The notes: generated from the letters alone by a model not told the origin. DNA of 64,000 nt from Sinorhizobium arboris LMG 14919 (GCF_000427465.1 NZ_KE386497.1:693014-757013), one strand, 5' to 3'; shown: positions 18,184 through 28,500, counted from the stretch's first letter. Translations and numbers: made by a program.

Positions 18184-18828
18184 TTACGAATGGTCGGCAA
18201 TGCCAGGAGCGGCCCGCACAAACTCTCTATTCGAGACTTGATCAAAAAGAAACTTCGCCAGATGTCCCCTGGACAGCTTCATGCCGAGCTTTGTCCTTCC
18301 GTAGGAACCAACCGCTAAGCCGCCGTCGACGGGACCTTCCTTCAGGAACGGAATGCGCACCAGAGTCCAGTCGAGGCCGGAGCCTGCAATCAATTCGCCG
18401 GTCGCCTTGATGTCGTCGTAGGAACTCCGTGCGATCACCTTGAACAGCATCACCAAAGCCTTCGATTTCAAGTCGAAGCCATCTTTTGGATCGCGGTAGC
18501 TTGCGGTCGAGACCTGAATAAGTCGCCGGATATTCAGCTCGTCCATGACCGAAATCACGTTGCGCAGACCATTCATGACGGGCCGTGGCTCTTGCGTCTT
18601 GGCACCGTTCGGGCCAAGGGCGCTGATCACGGCATCGGAACCGGTGATGGTTCTCCTGATCGCCTCCCGATTCTTGAGGTCGCCGGTGATGATCTCAATC
18701 TTGCTGGCATAGTCCGACAGCTTGGCCGCCTCGCGGGTGTAGGCAGAGAGTTCGTATCCCCGCCGAAGACCTTCTTCGATGATGTATTTTCCGGTGGGTC
18801 CTGTTGACCCGAAAAGTGCAATCTTCAT
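18184..18828 (-). CDS. NAD(P)-binding atypical SDR protein (NmrA/BVR-B-like)
   Basis: A 214-aa protein with the Rossmann motif GSTGPTGKYIIEE at residues 7-19, VISALGPNG, and the LDWTLVRIPFL segment seen in atypical short-chain dehydrogenases that bind NAD(P)H (YwnB/BLVRB-like). It lies 20 bp downstream of an FMN azoreductase, opposite an HxlR regulator. The trio looks like a quinone/electrophile response unit. Confidence 0.8.
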   Translation of the reverse strand: MKIALFGSTGPTGKYIIEEGLRRGYELSAYTREAAKLSDYASKIEIITGDLKNREAIRRTITGSDAVISALGPNGAKTQEPRPVMNGLRNVISVMDELNIRRLIQVSTASYRDPKDGFDLKSKALVMLFKVIARSSYDDIKATGELIAGSGLDWTLVRIPFLKEGPVDGGLAVGSYGRTKLGMKLSRGHLAKFLFDQVSNREFVRAAPGIADHS

Positions 18829-18848
18829 CTTGACGCCTCCGGAAACAA

Positions 18849-19466
18849 TCAGGCGGCGCGTTCCAGCGCAGCTCGGATCGTTGCTTCGGTGGAGGCAATG
18901 GCAGCCATGGCTCGGTCCGGGCTCATGAGCGTTCCTTCCACCCGGATCACTTCGATATCCCTCAGTCCGATGAAACCGAGAAGGTGAGTGAGGTAGCCGG
19001 TCTGGAAATCGAATGGGGCATTCCTGCCTTCCGAAAAGACGCCGCCGGTTGCCGTCACGAGATAAACTTTCTTGCTAGGTAGCAGTCCCATCGGGCCAGT
19101 TGCGTCGTAGCGGAAGGTAACGCCGGGCCAGGTGATATAATCGAACCAGGCCTTGAGCTGCGTCGGCGGGCCGAAGTTGATCATGCCCCAGCCAATGACG
19201 ATCACATCGGCGGCTTGAATCTCGTCGACGAGGCTTTGGGCGAGATCGACGGCTTCGATCTGTTCGGGGGTGCGTGCCTCGGGCGGCGCAATACGGCCAT
19301 CGATGTAGGCCGCCGTGACATGCGGCAGCGGTACTGCGCCAAGATCGCGTTCGATTATTGCGCCGCCAGATCGAGCGCTGAGACTCTCAGCAATGTCACG
19401 GGCAAATCGGGTGGAAAGGCTTTGAGGTCCGCGTGGGCTCGAGGTGATGAGGAGGATGTTGGTCAT
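18849..19466 (-). CDS. azoR: FMN-dependent NADH:quinone/azo oxidoreductase
   Basis: A 205-aa flavodoxin-like protein: [16 protein letters not shown] (phosphate-binding loop), [31 protein letters not shown] (the AzoR FMN/dimer segment) and [12 protein letters not shown]. AzoR enzymes reduce quinones and azo dyes with NADH. The gene is divergent from an HxlR regulator, the usual arrangement for thiol-sensing control of such reductases. Confidence 0.88.
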   Translation of the reverse strand: MTNILLITSSPRGPQSLSTRFARDIAESLSARSGGAIIERDLGAVPLPHVTAAYIDGRIAPPEARTPEQIEAVDLAQSLVDEIQAADVIVIGWGMINFGPPTQLKAWFDYITWPGVTFRYDATGPMGLLPSKKVYLVTATGGVFSEGRNAPFDFQTGYLTHLLGFIGLRDIEVIRVEGTLMSPDRAMAAIASTEATIRAALERAA

Positions 19467-19553
19467 GTTTGCTCCTTGGGAGAATAGGGTGGTATCAATT
19501 TGTGACCAACACTATTAATGTTCCCGACGAGCAATCCGCAAGAAGGCACTTTC

Positions 19554-19931
19554 ATGACACTCAGTAACATGGATTTTCCTACCCCCAGCAAAGACGCCGA
19601 CTGCCGTGTCGTGCGGGAAATCCTCGATCGCATCGCCGATAAGTGGAGTCTGTACATCTTCGTGGCGCTCAGGGATGGGCCGGTCCGCTTCAATGAATTG
19701 CGACGGCAGATCGACGGCATCTCGCAGCGGATGCTCACGATCACGCTTCGTCAGTTGGAGCGGGACGGTTTGATCAGTCGAACCCTTTTTCCGACAATCC
19801 CGCCGCGCGTGGATTACGAACTGACCGCTGTCGGAAGAACGCTCCTCGCGCCGGTTATGGCCTTGGTAACCTGGGCAGATTCAAATCGGGATGTGATCGA
19901 GAAGGCGCGCCAACGATACGACGCAAGTTAA
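19554..19931 (+). CDS. HxlR-family transcriptional regulator
   Basis: A 125-aa winged-helix protein with the family core [36 protein letters not shown] and [15 protein letters not shown]. The N-terminal Cys just before the first helix is the redox/electrophile-sensing residue of many HxlR proteins. The ATG at 19554 is chosen because AAGAAGG precedes it; an upstream ATG at 19518 is in frame but has no ribosome site. It probably represses the divergent azoR-SDR pair. Confidence 0.85.
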   Translation: MTLSNMDFPTPSKDADCRVVREILDRIADKWSLYIFVALRDGPVRFNELRRQIDGISQRMLTITLRQLERDGLISRTLFPTIPPRVDYELTAVGRTLLAPVMALVTWADSNRDVIEKARQRYDAS

Positions 19932-20089
19932 ATCGAGCCGGCCACTCGAAGGTGAACGTCTGCACGACACACGCAATCGCGCCATTCGCTGCGTTGGACG
20001 TCAAGGACCGCAGCGGGCTCGAAGCAGTCTTTGCCTATTGCATCTCAAAACGGCTGCACAGGGTCTCGACGTCCCCTGATCTAGAGAGA

Positions 20090-20560
20090 CTAGATACCCG
20101 CCGCTGTTATGAGCAGATGCCGGACCGGCTCGCGCTCGACGAATTCCACCTTCACGTGCCTGAGTACATGGCGCTGCCCCGCAAACGGAACCATGGTCAA
20201 TGCTTCCTCGAACGAAACCCAGCGAAACTCGCTGTGCTCGTGGTTGATGACAACGATCGCCTAGGAATCCACAAAGCCGACGAAGACCGGCAGCAAGGTG
20301 ATCGCGTCGCAGTCAGCTTCATAAAACTGCTCGCAAATGTCGGCAGAGTACAATCTATTGCATGCCAGTCCGATCTCTTCCTTCACCTCGCGGAGAGCAG
20401 CCTCCCATGCCTTCTCGCCATCCTCGATGGCTCCTGCAACTTGGCACCACTCGCCGACCAGCGTGTGATTCCTGCGAAGAAGCAGGACCTCCGGCTGAGC
20501 GTCGACGACGCGCAGGAGTACAACGGACACAACAAAACAACGTGCGGGGATGTCAGCCAT
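20090..20560 (-). pseudogene. Nudix hydrolase interrupted by an in-frame amber codon
   Basis: The N-terminal 99 codons contain a perfect Nudix box (GAIEDGEKAWEAAL, then REVKEEIGL). TAG at 20263-20261 then stops the frame. Reading on in the same frame gives clearly homologous-looking sequence (HSEFRWVSFEEALTMVPF, then VEFVER) to a second TAG at 20092-20090, for an intact length of 156 aa. The break is a single codon change, so loss is recent, or the codon is a sequencing error. The substrate class would be nucleoside triphosphate derivatives (NtpA-like). Confidence 0.75.
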
Positions 20561-20799
20561 TTGTCGCCTCAGGTCTCAAGTGGGAGATATCAGCCAGGGC
20601 CATGACAGAACGGCTCATCCAGAAGTCGTCCTGACGCAGGTGCGTGATGTTTCCCTGTTGCGCCGCGAAACTCACATATCCGGCGGCATTCGAGAGGCAT
20701 CTTGATCCATGCTGGGATGACGAACGCCAACGTAAAGGCACGCGTCACGAGGATCTGCCTTTCGCACGGGCGCTCGCGTCAGCATTCCAACAAACGGGC
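20561..20799. other. Intergenic region, nothing identified
   Basis: About 240 bp between the Nudix remnant and the end of the ABC exporter gene. No convincing gene or clear terminator was seen. Confidence 0.5.
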
Positions 20800-22626
20800 T
20801 CAGTCGCTCCCAGCTACTTGCCTGTCCCAGAGCTCACGATAGAGAGTGCTGGACTCGAGCAGACTCTCGTGGCTACCGATTGCCGAGACACGCCCTGCCT
20901 CCAAAAGAACAATTTTGTCAAAGCCACGCACTGTGGAAAGACGATGAGCAATCGCGATCACGGTTGCTTCCCTAGAGTAGGAAGCGATCGCGTCCTGAAC
21001 GACGCTTTCGCTTTTTGAATCGAGAGCGGACGTGGCTTCGTCGAGGATTAGGACTGGCCGCCTTCGCAGAAAAGCACGTGCCAACAAGATCCGTTGTTGT
21101 TGTCCCCCGGACAGCTTTGCGCCACGGTCACCAACTATAGTGTCGTAGCCGTTTTCGAGATTCAAACTCTCGATGAATGCGTGCGCGTCCGCCATTCTCG
21201 CCGCACTAACGATTTGTTCGTCGTCGGTGCGTTCGGCGGCAAACGCGATGTTATCTCGAATGGATCGGTGAAACAGCGCATCGCTTTGGGAAACGACGGC
21301 GAAGTTCCTTCTCAGGGTTCCGACGGGAAGGGACTTGATGTCGACCCCGTCAAAGGTGATCACGCCCGCCGTCACATCGTAGAGACGAAGCAACAAATCA
21401 ATGAGTGTAGACTTGCCGGCACCCGACGGACCGACAATGCCAACCCGCTCGCCTGGTTGAATCTCAAGCGTAACGTTCCTGAGAATAGCTCGCGCAGGGT
21501 CGTAGCCAAAGCCGACTTGGTCGAATTTGATGAGAGGAACTTTGGCAATTGGCGCATCGGAGCCGCAAGGCGCGGACGTCTGCGATCCGGCGCTTATGGT
21601 CGATCGAGCGTCGCCGATCGTTCCGAGGGTCTGTGTCAAACCCTCCCAAATCGACACGAACCATCCGGCATCCGCTGCCATGCCACCCGCCAGCGTCACC
21701 GCAGCAACGAACTCGCCCGGCGTAACACTCTGGGCATTCAGGCCGTAGAGACCCAACAACAGGACCGCCGCCATGAGTCCCGTATTCAGGAGGCGGATGG
21801 AAAGGCCGGTGAACGTAGTCAGCCGATTGATCCTCAGGCTGTTGCTGTTCTGCCGTTCGATCGCGCCCAGAACTAGGGCATTTTCCTCTTCGTGGGCAAA
21901 GGAGGTTTTTATCGCGCGAATGTTCGAGAAGAACTCTGTGATGGAACCATTGACGATGCTCGCTGTCTCCGAGATCTTTCGCGCCTGCGAATTTACCTTC
22001 GGTGCAAGCCACACAGCGAAGACACCATTCAATGCGATCCACGCCAGAACGGGCACGACGAAGATCGGCGCCAGGTAAAGGATCAGGGCGGCCGACCCGA
22101 TAAACCGTATCAGGCCAATCGGAAATCGCCCGGCCAACAGCTCCGCGCCTGATTGTACCGCAGTTGAAACTTGGGCGATGCGTCCGGCAACCTGGCCGGC
22201 ATGGACGCTGTTGAAGTACATCATCTCGTGGCGTCCCGCTGCCCGGTGAGACTGCCACAAAGAAGAGGCCTTCGTTTGACTTTTCAGCGCCTGCATACGC
22301 AGAGCGTAGTTCACGAACCAGACAGCCGGATCGAGCAGGGCGTAGGCAAGAACGAGGAGGGCGAAGGTCAGCAGGGTTTCGGCCGATAGCCGAAGATCCC
22401 CGGAGTAAGTGACGACGTCGACAAGGTGTGCAATCGCCCAAAGCCGGGCAAGATCAAACGTTGTCAGGAGCATTCCGCTGGCAACGGATGCGGCAATCGT
22501 CCAACGAAACGGTCTCAGGAAGCGCAGCAGAACCTGAAAGGCGCCCGCATCGACGGGCAAGTACAAATCATGCTCTCGAATCGAGATGAGGTTTTCGAAC
22601 TTCTTAAATACCCTATCAAGCATCAA
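20800..22626 (-). CDS. ABC exporter, fused membrane and ATPase domains (candidate RiPP exporter)
   Basis: A 608-aa half-transporter. The N-terminal domain has about six transmembrane helices (residues 35-320); the C-terminal ATPase shows Walker [24 protein letters not shown], Walker B LILDEATSALD and the switch His in AIAHRLST. There is no C39 peptidase domain, so any leader removal must be done by another protease. It starts 9 bp after the dioxygenase gene, in the operon peptide-dioxygenase-exporter. Exporters of this type carry peptides, lipids or drugs; the context favours the small peptide. Confidence 0.88.
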   Translation of the reverse strand: MMLDRVFKKFENLISIREHDLYLPVDAGAFQVLLRFLRPFRWTIAASVASGMLLTTFDLARLWAIAHLVDVVTYSGDLRLSAETLLTFALLVLAYALLDPAVWFVNYALRMQALKSQTKASSLWQSHRAAGRHEMMYFNSVHAGQVAGRIAQVSTAVQSGAELLAGRFPIGLIRFIGSAALILYLAPIFVVPVLAWIALNGVFAVWLAPKVNSQARKISETASIVNGSITEFFSNIRAIKTSFAHEEENALVLGAIERQNSNSLRINRLTTFTGLSIRLLNTGLMAAVLLLGLYGLNAQSVTPGEFVAAVTLAGGMAADAGWFVSIWEGLTQTLGTIGDARSTISAGSQTSAPCGSDAPIAKVPLIKFDQVGFGYDPARAILRNVTLEIQPGERVGIVGPSGAGKSTLIDLLLRLYDVTAGVITFDGVDIKSLPVGTLRRNFAVVSQSDALFHRSIRDNIAFAAERTDDEQIVSAARMADAHAFIESLNLENGYDTIVGDRGAKLSGGQQQRILLARAFLRRRPVLILDEATSALDSKSESVVQDAIASYSREATVIAIAHRLSTVRGFDKIVLLEAGRVSAIGSHESLLESSTLYRELWDRQVAGSD

Positions 22627-22635
22627 TCGCTTCGC

Positions 22636-23622
22636 CTAGTTTGCGAGGATTTCTCCCATAACCCGCCCGGATAGGGAAGCGCTCCGCAGATAGCATCGGG
22701 TGACCGACGCCTCTTTGAATGGCTCTTCGAAAACATCGCGCGCGTGGAAACCGGCGGCGTTGTTGAGAATGATCATTCTCCGCGATTCCTGAGGCACAGC
22801 ATAGCGAAAAGGGTTGTTTGCGATTGCTTGCTGAAATTCTGCCAAGCGACGAGTTGCGCTTCCCCCAGTGTCCGATTCCCGTCCAAGGAAAGTGCCATTC
22901 ATGAAAGTCACGACACGCCCATACTCGTCCTCTTGGAAAACCGAGGTTCTTGCACGGTGTGGAGATATGAATTTTACCCCGGATTCGCTGTTGCTGTAGA
23001 CCGATGGGGTCAGGTCGAAAAGATAATCATTGTTGCAGCCGAGGTTGCTGACATAACCGTGCATGGAGGGAATAGACGTGGAGGGGACCCAATAGAAATT
23101 TCCTCTTTTCGCGTAATTGATGAAGACGTTGTAGAGCGCTATGTGATCCGGCACAGCCAGCGTATTGCCCCGGATCGTTCCGTCTGAATGAAATTCCAGA
23201 ACGTCAACTGGAGATATGTTTTTGATGCCGAGCTCATTCAGAGCGGCATTGTTCTCTTCTGACGCGTTGAACATGGAGAACGGGGTTCTGTTCTCTCGGT
23301 CGAGGACACTCGGCATGATGTGTTGCGAAATGGACAAAGCGACCAGGGCACCGGTTATGGCATCCTTGGTCACGTCCTCGTAAATGACGGGAACGTCTAT
23401 GGCAGCTATGCCAACGTCGGCATTGGATATCTCCGTTCTAATCCGCCTGATCTCCTCAAAAAAGACCTCTCCCGCCAGGGCGCTCAATCTAGCAACCAGA
23501 TTGGCGTCGCTCGTCGCCACAAGAGGTATCGGCGAGTCGTTTTCCAGGAGAGTGGTTTCACAAAACTCCCTGACTGCGTTCTCATCTAGGGTAACAATTG
23601 GCGCGGCGTCAAAAGCTGGCAT
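22636..23622 (-). CDS. Fe(II)/2-oxoglutarate dioxygenase, TauD/clavaminate-synthase-like (candidate RiPP-modifying)
   Basis: The 328-aa protein has the 2-His-1-carboxylate pattern of clavaminate-synthase-like oxygenases: H145-x-D147 in LEFHSDG, a distal His (about H293) in NNAAGFHARDVFEEP, and an Arg for 2-oxoglutarate (about R309) in TRCYLRS. The ATG at 23622 is chosen because the longer frame reads back through the upstream peptide gene. It lies 67 bp behind a 58-aa glycine-rich peptide gene and directly before an ABC exporter, so peptide hydroxylation or desaturation is the obvious hypothesis. Family assignment is by motif only. Confidence 0.75.
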   Translation of the reverse strand: MPAFDAAPIVTLDENAVREFCETTLLENDSPIPLVATSDANLVARLSALAGEVFFEEIRRIRTEISNADVGIAAIDVPVIYEDVTKDAITGALVALSISQHIMPSVLDRENRTPFSMFNASEENNAALNELGIKNISPVDVLEFHSDGTIRGNTLAVPDHIALYNVFINYAKRGNFYWVPSTSIPSMHGYVSNLGCNNDYLFDLTPSVYSNSESGVKFISPHRARTSVFQEDEYGRVVTFMNGTFLGRESDTGGSATRRLAEFQQAIANNPFRYAVPQESRRMIILNNAAGFHARDVFEEPFKEASVTRCYLRSASLSGRVMGEILAN

Positions 23623-23689
23623 ATCCCTGGTTTCCTCAACTCTGGCAACGAACAAGGGGCGCGCAGCGCCCCTTGGATTGGCACGTCGA

Positions 23690-23866
23690 TCAGGCGTTAG
23701 CGGGCTTGACCCCGCCACGGCTCCAGCCGCCGCCGATACCGCCGCCGCCACCCACATCATGACCACCATCCGTGCATTCCGGGCGCGTCAGCCCAACCGA
23801 CAGGCCTTGCGCAAAGGTCTCCATTACAACAGTCTTGGCGGCATCAGTTTTCGTGGCCTCGTTCAT
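23690..23866 (-). CDS. 58-aa glycine-rich peptide, candidate RiPP precursor
   Basis: The peptide has a charged, helix-prone N-terminal half without Cys (MNEATKTDAAKTVVMETF), like a leader. Its core-like C-terminal half has Cys31, two Gly-Gly pairs and a glycine run at residues 39-47 broken by Ile44, followed by Trp48 and a basic end. An AAGAAGGA ribosome site precedes the ATG at 23866 with normal spacing. The longer in-frame ORF to 23998 is rejected because it crosses the promoter-like AT-rich region. It is the first gene of an operon with a 2-oxoglutarate dioxygenase and an ABC exporter. I do not recognise the peptide family. Confidence 0.7.
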   Translation of the reverse strand: MNEATKTDAAKTVVMETFAQGLSVGLTRPECTDGGHDVGGGGGIGGGWSRGGVKPANA

Positions 23867-23929
23867 AGTAAATCCTTCTTCGTTTGAACAACCTACGCAG
23901 AGATAAGCCGTTTCTAATGTAGTTTTACG

Positions 23930-23953
23930 TGGTGGAAACAGATGTATCCACCA
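23930..23953 (-). promoter_or_regulatory. Inverted repeat in the peptide-operon promoter
   Basis: TGGTGGA (23930-23936) and TCCACCA (23947-23953) form a perfect 7-bp inverted repeat with a 10-bp spacer, 64 bp upstream of the peptide start codon. The spacing suits a dimeric repressor or activator; it could also be an RNA hairpin in the leader. Confidence 0.5.
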
Positions 23954-24029
23954 ACAATTGTTTCTTATAGTCACAATGATCGGCGGCAACACCCCCAAAC
24001 TCCATTGAAAGCCGATTTATTTTCACGGC

Positions 24030-24082
24030 GCTGGTTATCTATTGTAATAAGCTGGTTATCTATTGTAATAATTTTGTAATAA
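24030..24082. repeat. Perfect 21-bp tandem direct repeat upstream of the peptide operon
   Basis: The 21-bp unit beginning GCTGGTTATC and ending TGTAATAA occurs twice without gap (24030-24050, 24051-24071), followed by a partial third end (TTTTGTAATAA). A 21-bp period is two helical turns, so both copies face the same side of the DNA, as in sites for response regulators. It lies between the peptide operon (minus) and the yhaO-like gene (plus) in an unusually AT-rich stretch. Confidence 0.7.
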
Positions 24083-24263
24083 TTTGCCAAGTCGCCGGCT
24101 TTTTGTCAGCCTTCGCACCGGCTGAGCCGATGACGCGATCGACCCGGCGAAAACGTAAAAACCCGCCGGACAAAGGTGTGGAGAACAGAACAAAACGCGA
24201 ATTCGCTATCGCGCCGACTCGGTTGTTGCCATATGAAGACGGGTCAATGCTTGAGGTATCCAA

Positions 24264-25526
24264 TTGGCCTATCGCTTCCTGCATACCGCCGACGTTCATC
24301 TCGACTCGCCTCTGAAGACGCTCGCTCTGCGCAATCCGGAACTCTCCGAACTGCTCGGTCTGGCAACGAGGCGGGCCTTCATCCGCGTGGTCGATCTTTG
24401 CCTGGAAGAGCAGGTGGACGCGCTTGTTCTTGCTGGCGATCTTTACGATGGCGATCAGACGTCGATGAAAACGGCCCGGTTCATCGCCGAGCAGCTTCGC
24501 CGTCTTCATGAGGCGGGCATTCGAACCTTCATCATCCGCGGCAATCACGACGCCCTGTCGAAGATCACGACGGAGCTTGTGATGCCGGACACGGTGAAGG
24601 TGTTCGGGGCGAGCGCCGAAGCGGTGGTGATCGACGGTGCCGGCTACTCTCCCATTGCGATCCATGGCCTCAGCTTCGCGAAGCCGCACGCCCCGCAGAG
24701 CCTGCTTCGGCACTACGCGCTTCCAGTCCCGGACGCGGTCAACATCGGCATTATGCATACCAGCCTCGGCGGATCGGAGAAGCATGACCTCTATGCTCCG
24801 TGCAGTGTCGCGGACCTACAGCAGAGCGGCTTCCGCTACTGGGCTCTCGGTCACATCCACAAGCGGTCGGTGGTCGAAGACGCCGCCTCGGTCATCGTTA
24901 TGCCGGGCATGCCTCAGGGGAGGGACATCAATGAAGACGGGCCTAAGTCGATCTCGCTGGTCACGATCAGGGACGACCGGTCGATCGTGGTCGAGGAACG
25001 ACCGACGGCGGTAGCGCAATTTGAGCGCCTTGCCGTTGACGTGTCGGGGGCAACCGACTGGAAGGGCATGATCGGCGAAGTCTCGTCTGGCCTCCACAAA
25101 CTGCGTGCGTCCGTCACCGCGGAACACCTAGTGGCACGCGTCCAGATAACCGGAACCAGCGACCTGGCTTGGCGGCTGCGTCGCGATCTCGACCTCGTCC
25201 GCACCGAGCTGGAGACCCGCGGGACGCTCATCGGAAACCTCTGGATCGACAAGGTGCAATCCGTCTGCCTGCCTCCTGGCAGCGTCAACAGTCGGTCGGG
25301 AGCGGCAGGGGAGTTGGCTGCCATCATGGAAGACGAAGTGACTCGGTCGGAAGGCTACCGGCAGGAGCTCAGAGCCATCGCCGAGGAACTGCGCGCGCAG
25401 CTTCCAGCCGAGCTTCGCGAGATGTTCGGCTCCGACGAGGTATCGTTCGAGGAGAATCTCGCCGACGTTGCCAGGGACGGGTCCGCCGAAGTCTTGGCGC
25501 GTCTTCGCCGGGAGAAGGTTGACTGA
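24264..25526 (+). CDS. YhaO/SbcD-like metallophosphoesterase nuclease subunit
   Basis: A 420-aa calcineurin-like phosphoesterase with the phosphodiesterase motifs in order: TADVHLDSPL, ALVLAGDLYDGD, IIRGNHDALS, and GHIHKRSV. These bind two metal ions in Mre11/SbcD-type DNA nucleases. The start is a TTG at 24264 with GAGGTA upstream; no in-frame ATG fits. It overlaps the next gene by one base (TGATG), forming a YhaO-YhaN pair analogous to SbcD-SbcC, probably in DNA end processing. Confidence 0.85.
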   Translation: MAYRFLHTADVHLDSPLKTLALRNPELSELLGLATRRAFIRVVDLCLEEQVDALVLAGDLYDGDQTSMKTARFIAEQLRRLHEAGIRTFIIRGNHDALSKITTELVMPDTVKVFGASAEAVVIDGAGYSPIAIHGLSFAKPHAPQSLLRHYALPVPDAVNIGIMHTSLGGSEKHDLYAPCSVADLQQSGFRYWALGHIHKRSVVEDAASVIVMPGMPQGRDINEDGPKSISLVTIRDDRSIVVEERPTAVAQFERLAVDVSGATDWKGMIGEVSSGLHKLRASVTAEHLVARVQITGTSDLAWRLRRDLDLVRTELETRGTLIGNLWIDKVQSVCLPPGSVNSRSGAAGELAAIMEDEVTRSEGYRQELRAIAEELRAQLPAELREMFGSDEVSFEENLADVARDGSAEVLARLRREKVD

Positions 25527-28500
25527 TGCGCATCAACCGGCTTGACCTGACGCGTTATGGCAAATTCACGGATGGCGTCATCGATTTCGGATCTTGTCCC
25601 GTCGGCTCGCCCGATCTTCATATCATCTATGGGCCGAACGAAGCCGGAAAGTCGACGACCTCCGACGCCATCCTGGACCTGATCTTCGGCATCGGCACCA
25701 CGAGCAAATACGGCTTCCTGCATCCGTATGCGTCGATGCGGATAGGCGCGAACATCCGCGTCGCCGGAGAGGATCGAGAATTCGTCCGAATCAAGCGTCC
25801 GCAGAACAGCCTCCTTGACGACGAAGAGCGGATTCTGTCCGACGCTCTGATCAGGGCCGATCTTGGTGGCATCGACCGGAACGCCTTCACGACGATGTTC
25901 TCTCTTGACGACGACACGCTTGAGAGAGGCGGGCAAAGCATTCTTGCAAGCAAAGGCGACCTCGGCGAGCTGCTTTTCTCCGCAAGCGCAGGGCTGTCGG
26001 ACCTCAGCCGCCAGCTCATGGAAATCCGCGGCGAGACCGACGCCTTCTACAGGTACCGTGCACGCAGCGGCGCCCTGGGCGACCTAAAGGCGAGGCTGCA
26101 GGATCTAAAGCAGCAGCGGGAGGCAATCGATCTGCAGGCGAGCGACTTCCAGCGGCTGGTGGCCGAGAGGGATCGATTCAGCCGGCTTTACGACAGCGCC
26201 ATCGCGGAAAGGACGCAAACGCAGAAGCGGATCGATGAAATTAGGCGCATTCTGCAGGCCATTCCTCCCATGGGACGGCTGTCGGGGCTACGGCAGAAGC
26301 TGGCCGACCTGGAGGTGGTTCCGGAGCCGCCGGAATCCTGGCGACAGGAACTACCTCAGCTAAAGAGCAAGGAGATCGAACACCGCGTCAAGCTGGAGGA
26401 CCTTTCCCGTTCGTCGACCTCGTTGCAAGAGGAGATCGCGAGCCTCGAAGCCGATCCCGTCGCGCTCAAGCTGGCCGCCAGTATGGAGGAATTTTCTGAG
26501 CTCAAGGCCAGATACCTCACGGCCGAGAAGGACATACCAAAGCTTTCGGCGCGCGCAGCCGAGCTTTCGATCGAAAGCATCCTTCTGCTTTTAGGACGAC
26601 CGGGTGAAGCCTCGCCGAGCAGGCTTATCCTCGACGCTGCTACCGTCGGAACACTCAGAGCGCTGATCGCCTCGAAGTCCGGCGTAGACGCTCGGAAGGC
26701 CGGGGCCGCGGACGAACTCGCGAAGGCGGAGCACGGCCTGGCGGAGGAAAGCGTCGGCTTTCGGGAGGCCGATGCGCTCCAGTCAGCGGAAAGGACGAAG
26801 GCGTTCGACCTGCTTGCCGCGACTTTGAAGGCGCAGCCCCGGGCGGAAGATGAGCTCGTGCTTCGGTCGCTCGCTCGGCGGCGCGACGCCGCTTCCGGTG
26901 CGTTGTCGGAAGCGATGTCCCGTCTTCTTCCCTGGCGCGGCGCCGTTTCCGAACTCGGTACGATGGCGTGCCCTTCGGCCGCGACAATCGCAAGCTGGAA
27001 GAAGCTGTTCAAGAGCAGCGAAGAAGACTTGAGGTCCGCGCGCGCGGACCTGGAGCGGCTCGAGCCCGAGGCGCGGCGGTTAGAGGCCGAGATAGAAGCG
27101 CTGCGTAGTCAGGCCGGGGATATCGATGAGGCTACCGCCACGGCAAGTCGCATGTCCCGTGACAGGGCGTGGGTGGAACATCGTCAGACGATGGACGCCG
27201 CGTCGGCGGACCTGTTCGAGGCAGCGATGATGGCCGACGATCGTCTTCTCTCTCAACGCCTGCTGCATTATGCGGAGCTAGGTAAGCTCAAGCAGCTTCT
27301 GCAGCGCCGCGCAACAGTGCGATCGGACATCCAAACGGTTCTTGAGTCCCATAAGCGCGCCGAGGGCGAACTCGAGAAGCTCAGATCAGAGGTCGCTGAG
27401 AAGGTGAGCACGATCTCTCCCGACCTTCGGCTCGCCGCCGATCCGCAGGAATTGGAAGAATGGCTTTGTAATCGAGATGCGGCTCTCAAGGCGCGGGATG
27501 ATCTTGCCGCCGTCGAGCAGGACATGGCCGATGTCCGGGATCGACTAGCTCAAGCGAGACGTTTGCTAACGCAGGCGCTGAGTGGTGCCGAAGTGCGCTT
27601 CCATCCGGACGCCGATCTAGCGGGACTGGCGTCCGCTGCAGACGAAGCGCTGCAAGCGTACAACGAAGCGCTGTCTCATGCGAGACGGATGGAGCGTCTC
27701 AGGAAGGATGTCCTGGAGCGCCGAAACACGCTCCACGTGGCGGAGGGGGCGGCGGAAGAATGGGCGCTGGCCTGGAAGACGACCTGCGAAGCATGCTGGC
27801 TTGGCGAGCTGAATGGCCTTCCCAGCGTCGACGCGGTCACGGAGATCCTATCGACGCTGGAAAAGCTTGCATCAGCCATAGAGACCAAGGACACATTGAT
27901 CGACCGCATTCAAAAGATGGAGAAGGACAAAGCGCAGTTTCAGGCGAGGGTGCTTGAGCTCTGCAGCATGCTCTCGATCCCGCCCGACGGATCACCGGGC
28001 GAGCTCGCCCAAGCGGTGGTCGAGAAGGTCCGAGGGGCGGGACTTAATCAGGAGCGCCTCGAAAAACTGGAGCGCGATCTCGATACAGCCCGGAAGGAGG
28101 AACACGGCCTGAGGCTGGAGCAGCAGCTTCTGGAAGCACGGGCGCGCAAGATGATCGAGTTCTTCGGAGTAGATACGCTGGACGAGGTTGAGGCATATTG
28201 CGACCTCGCAGGCAGGCGTCGGGAACTGTCGCGATCGATCTTTGAGCTGGAGCAGGAGCTTATCGAAAGCAGCGGCGCGAGCGACATCGCAGGCGTCGAG
28301 ACACTGGTCGGCGTCGCAGACAAGATGGAACTCGAAGAGGAGCTTGCCCGGCTTACGCCAGTCCTGGAGGATCAGGACCTCAGGTGCAGCGAAGTGTTCA
28401 GAGACCGTTCTAGGGCGCAGGACGCCATCGATGCCATCGGGGGCGATTCAATGGTCGCGCAGATCGAGGAGCAGCGGCGAACGACCATTCTGGAAATAGA

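Noticed and set aside
19952..20605. 217-aa plus-strand ORF over the Nudix gene
   Set aside because: The minus strand has a perfect Nudix box and homologous sequence on both sides of the amber codon.
24030..24082. CRISPR array
   Set aside because: Only two gapless copies without spacers, and no cas genes.
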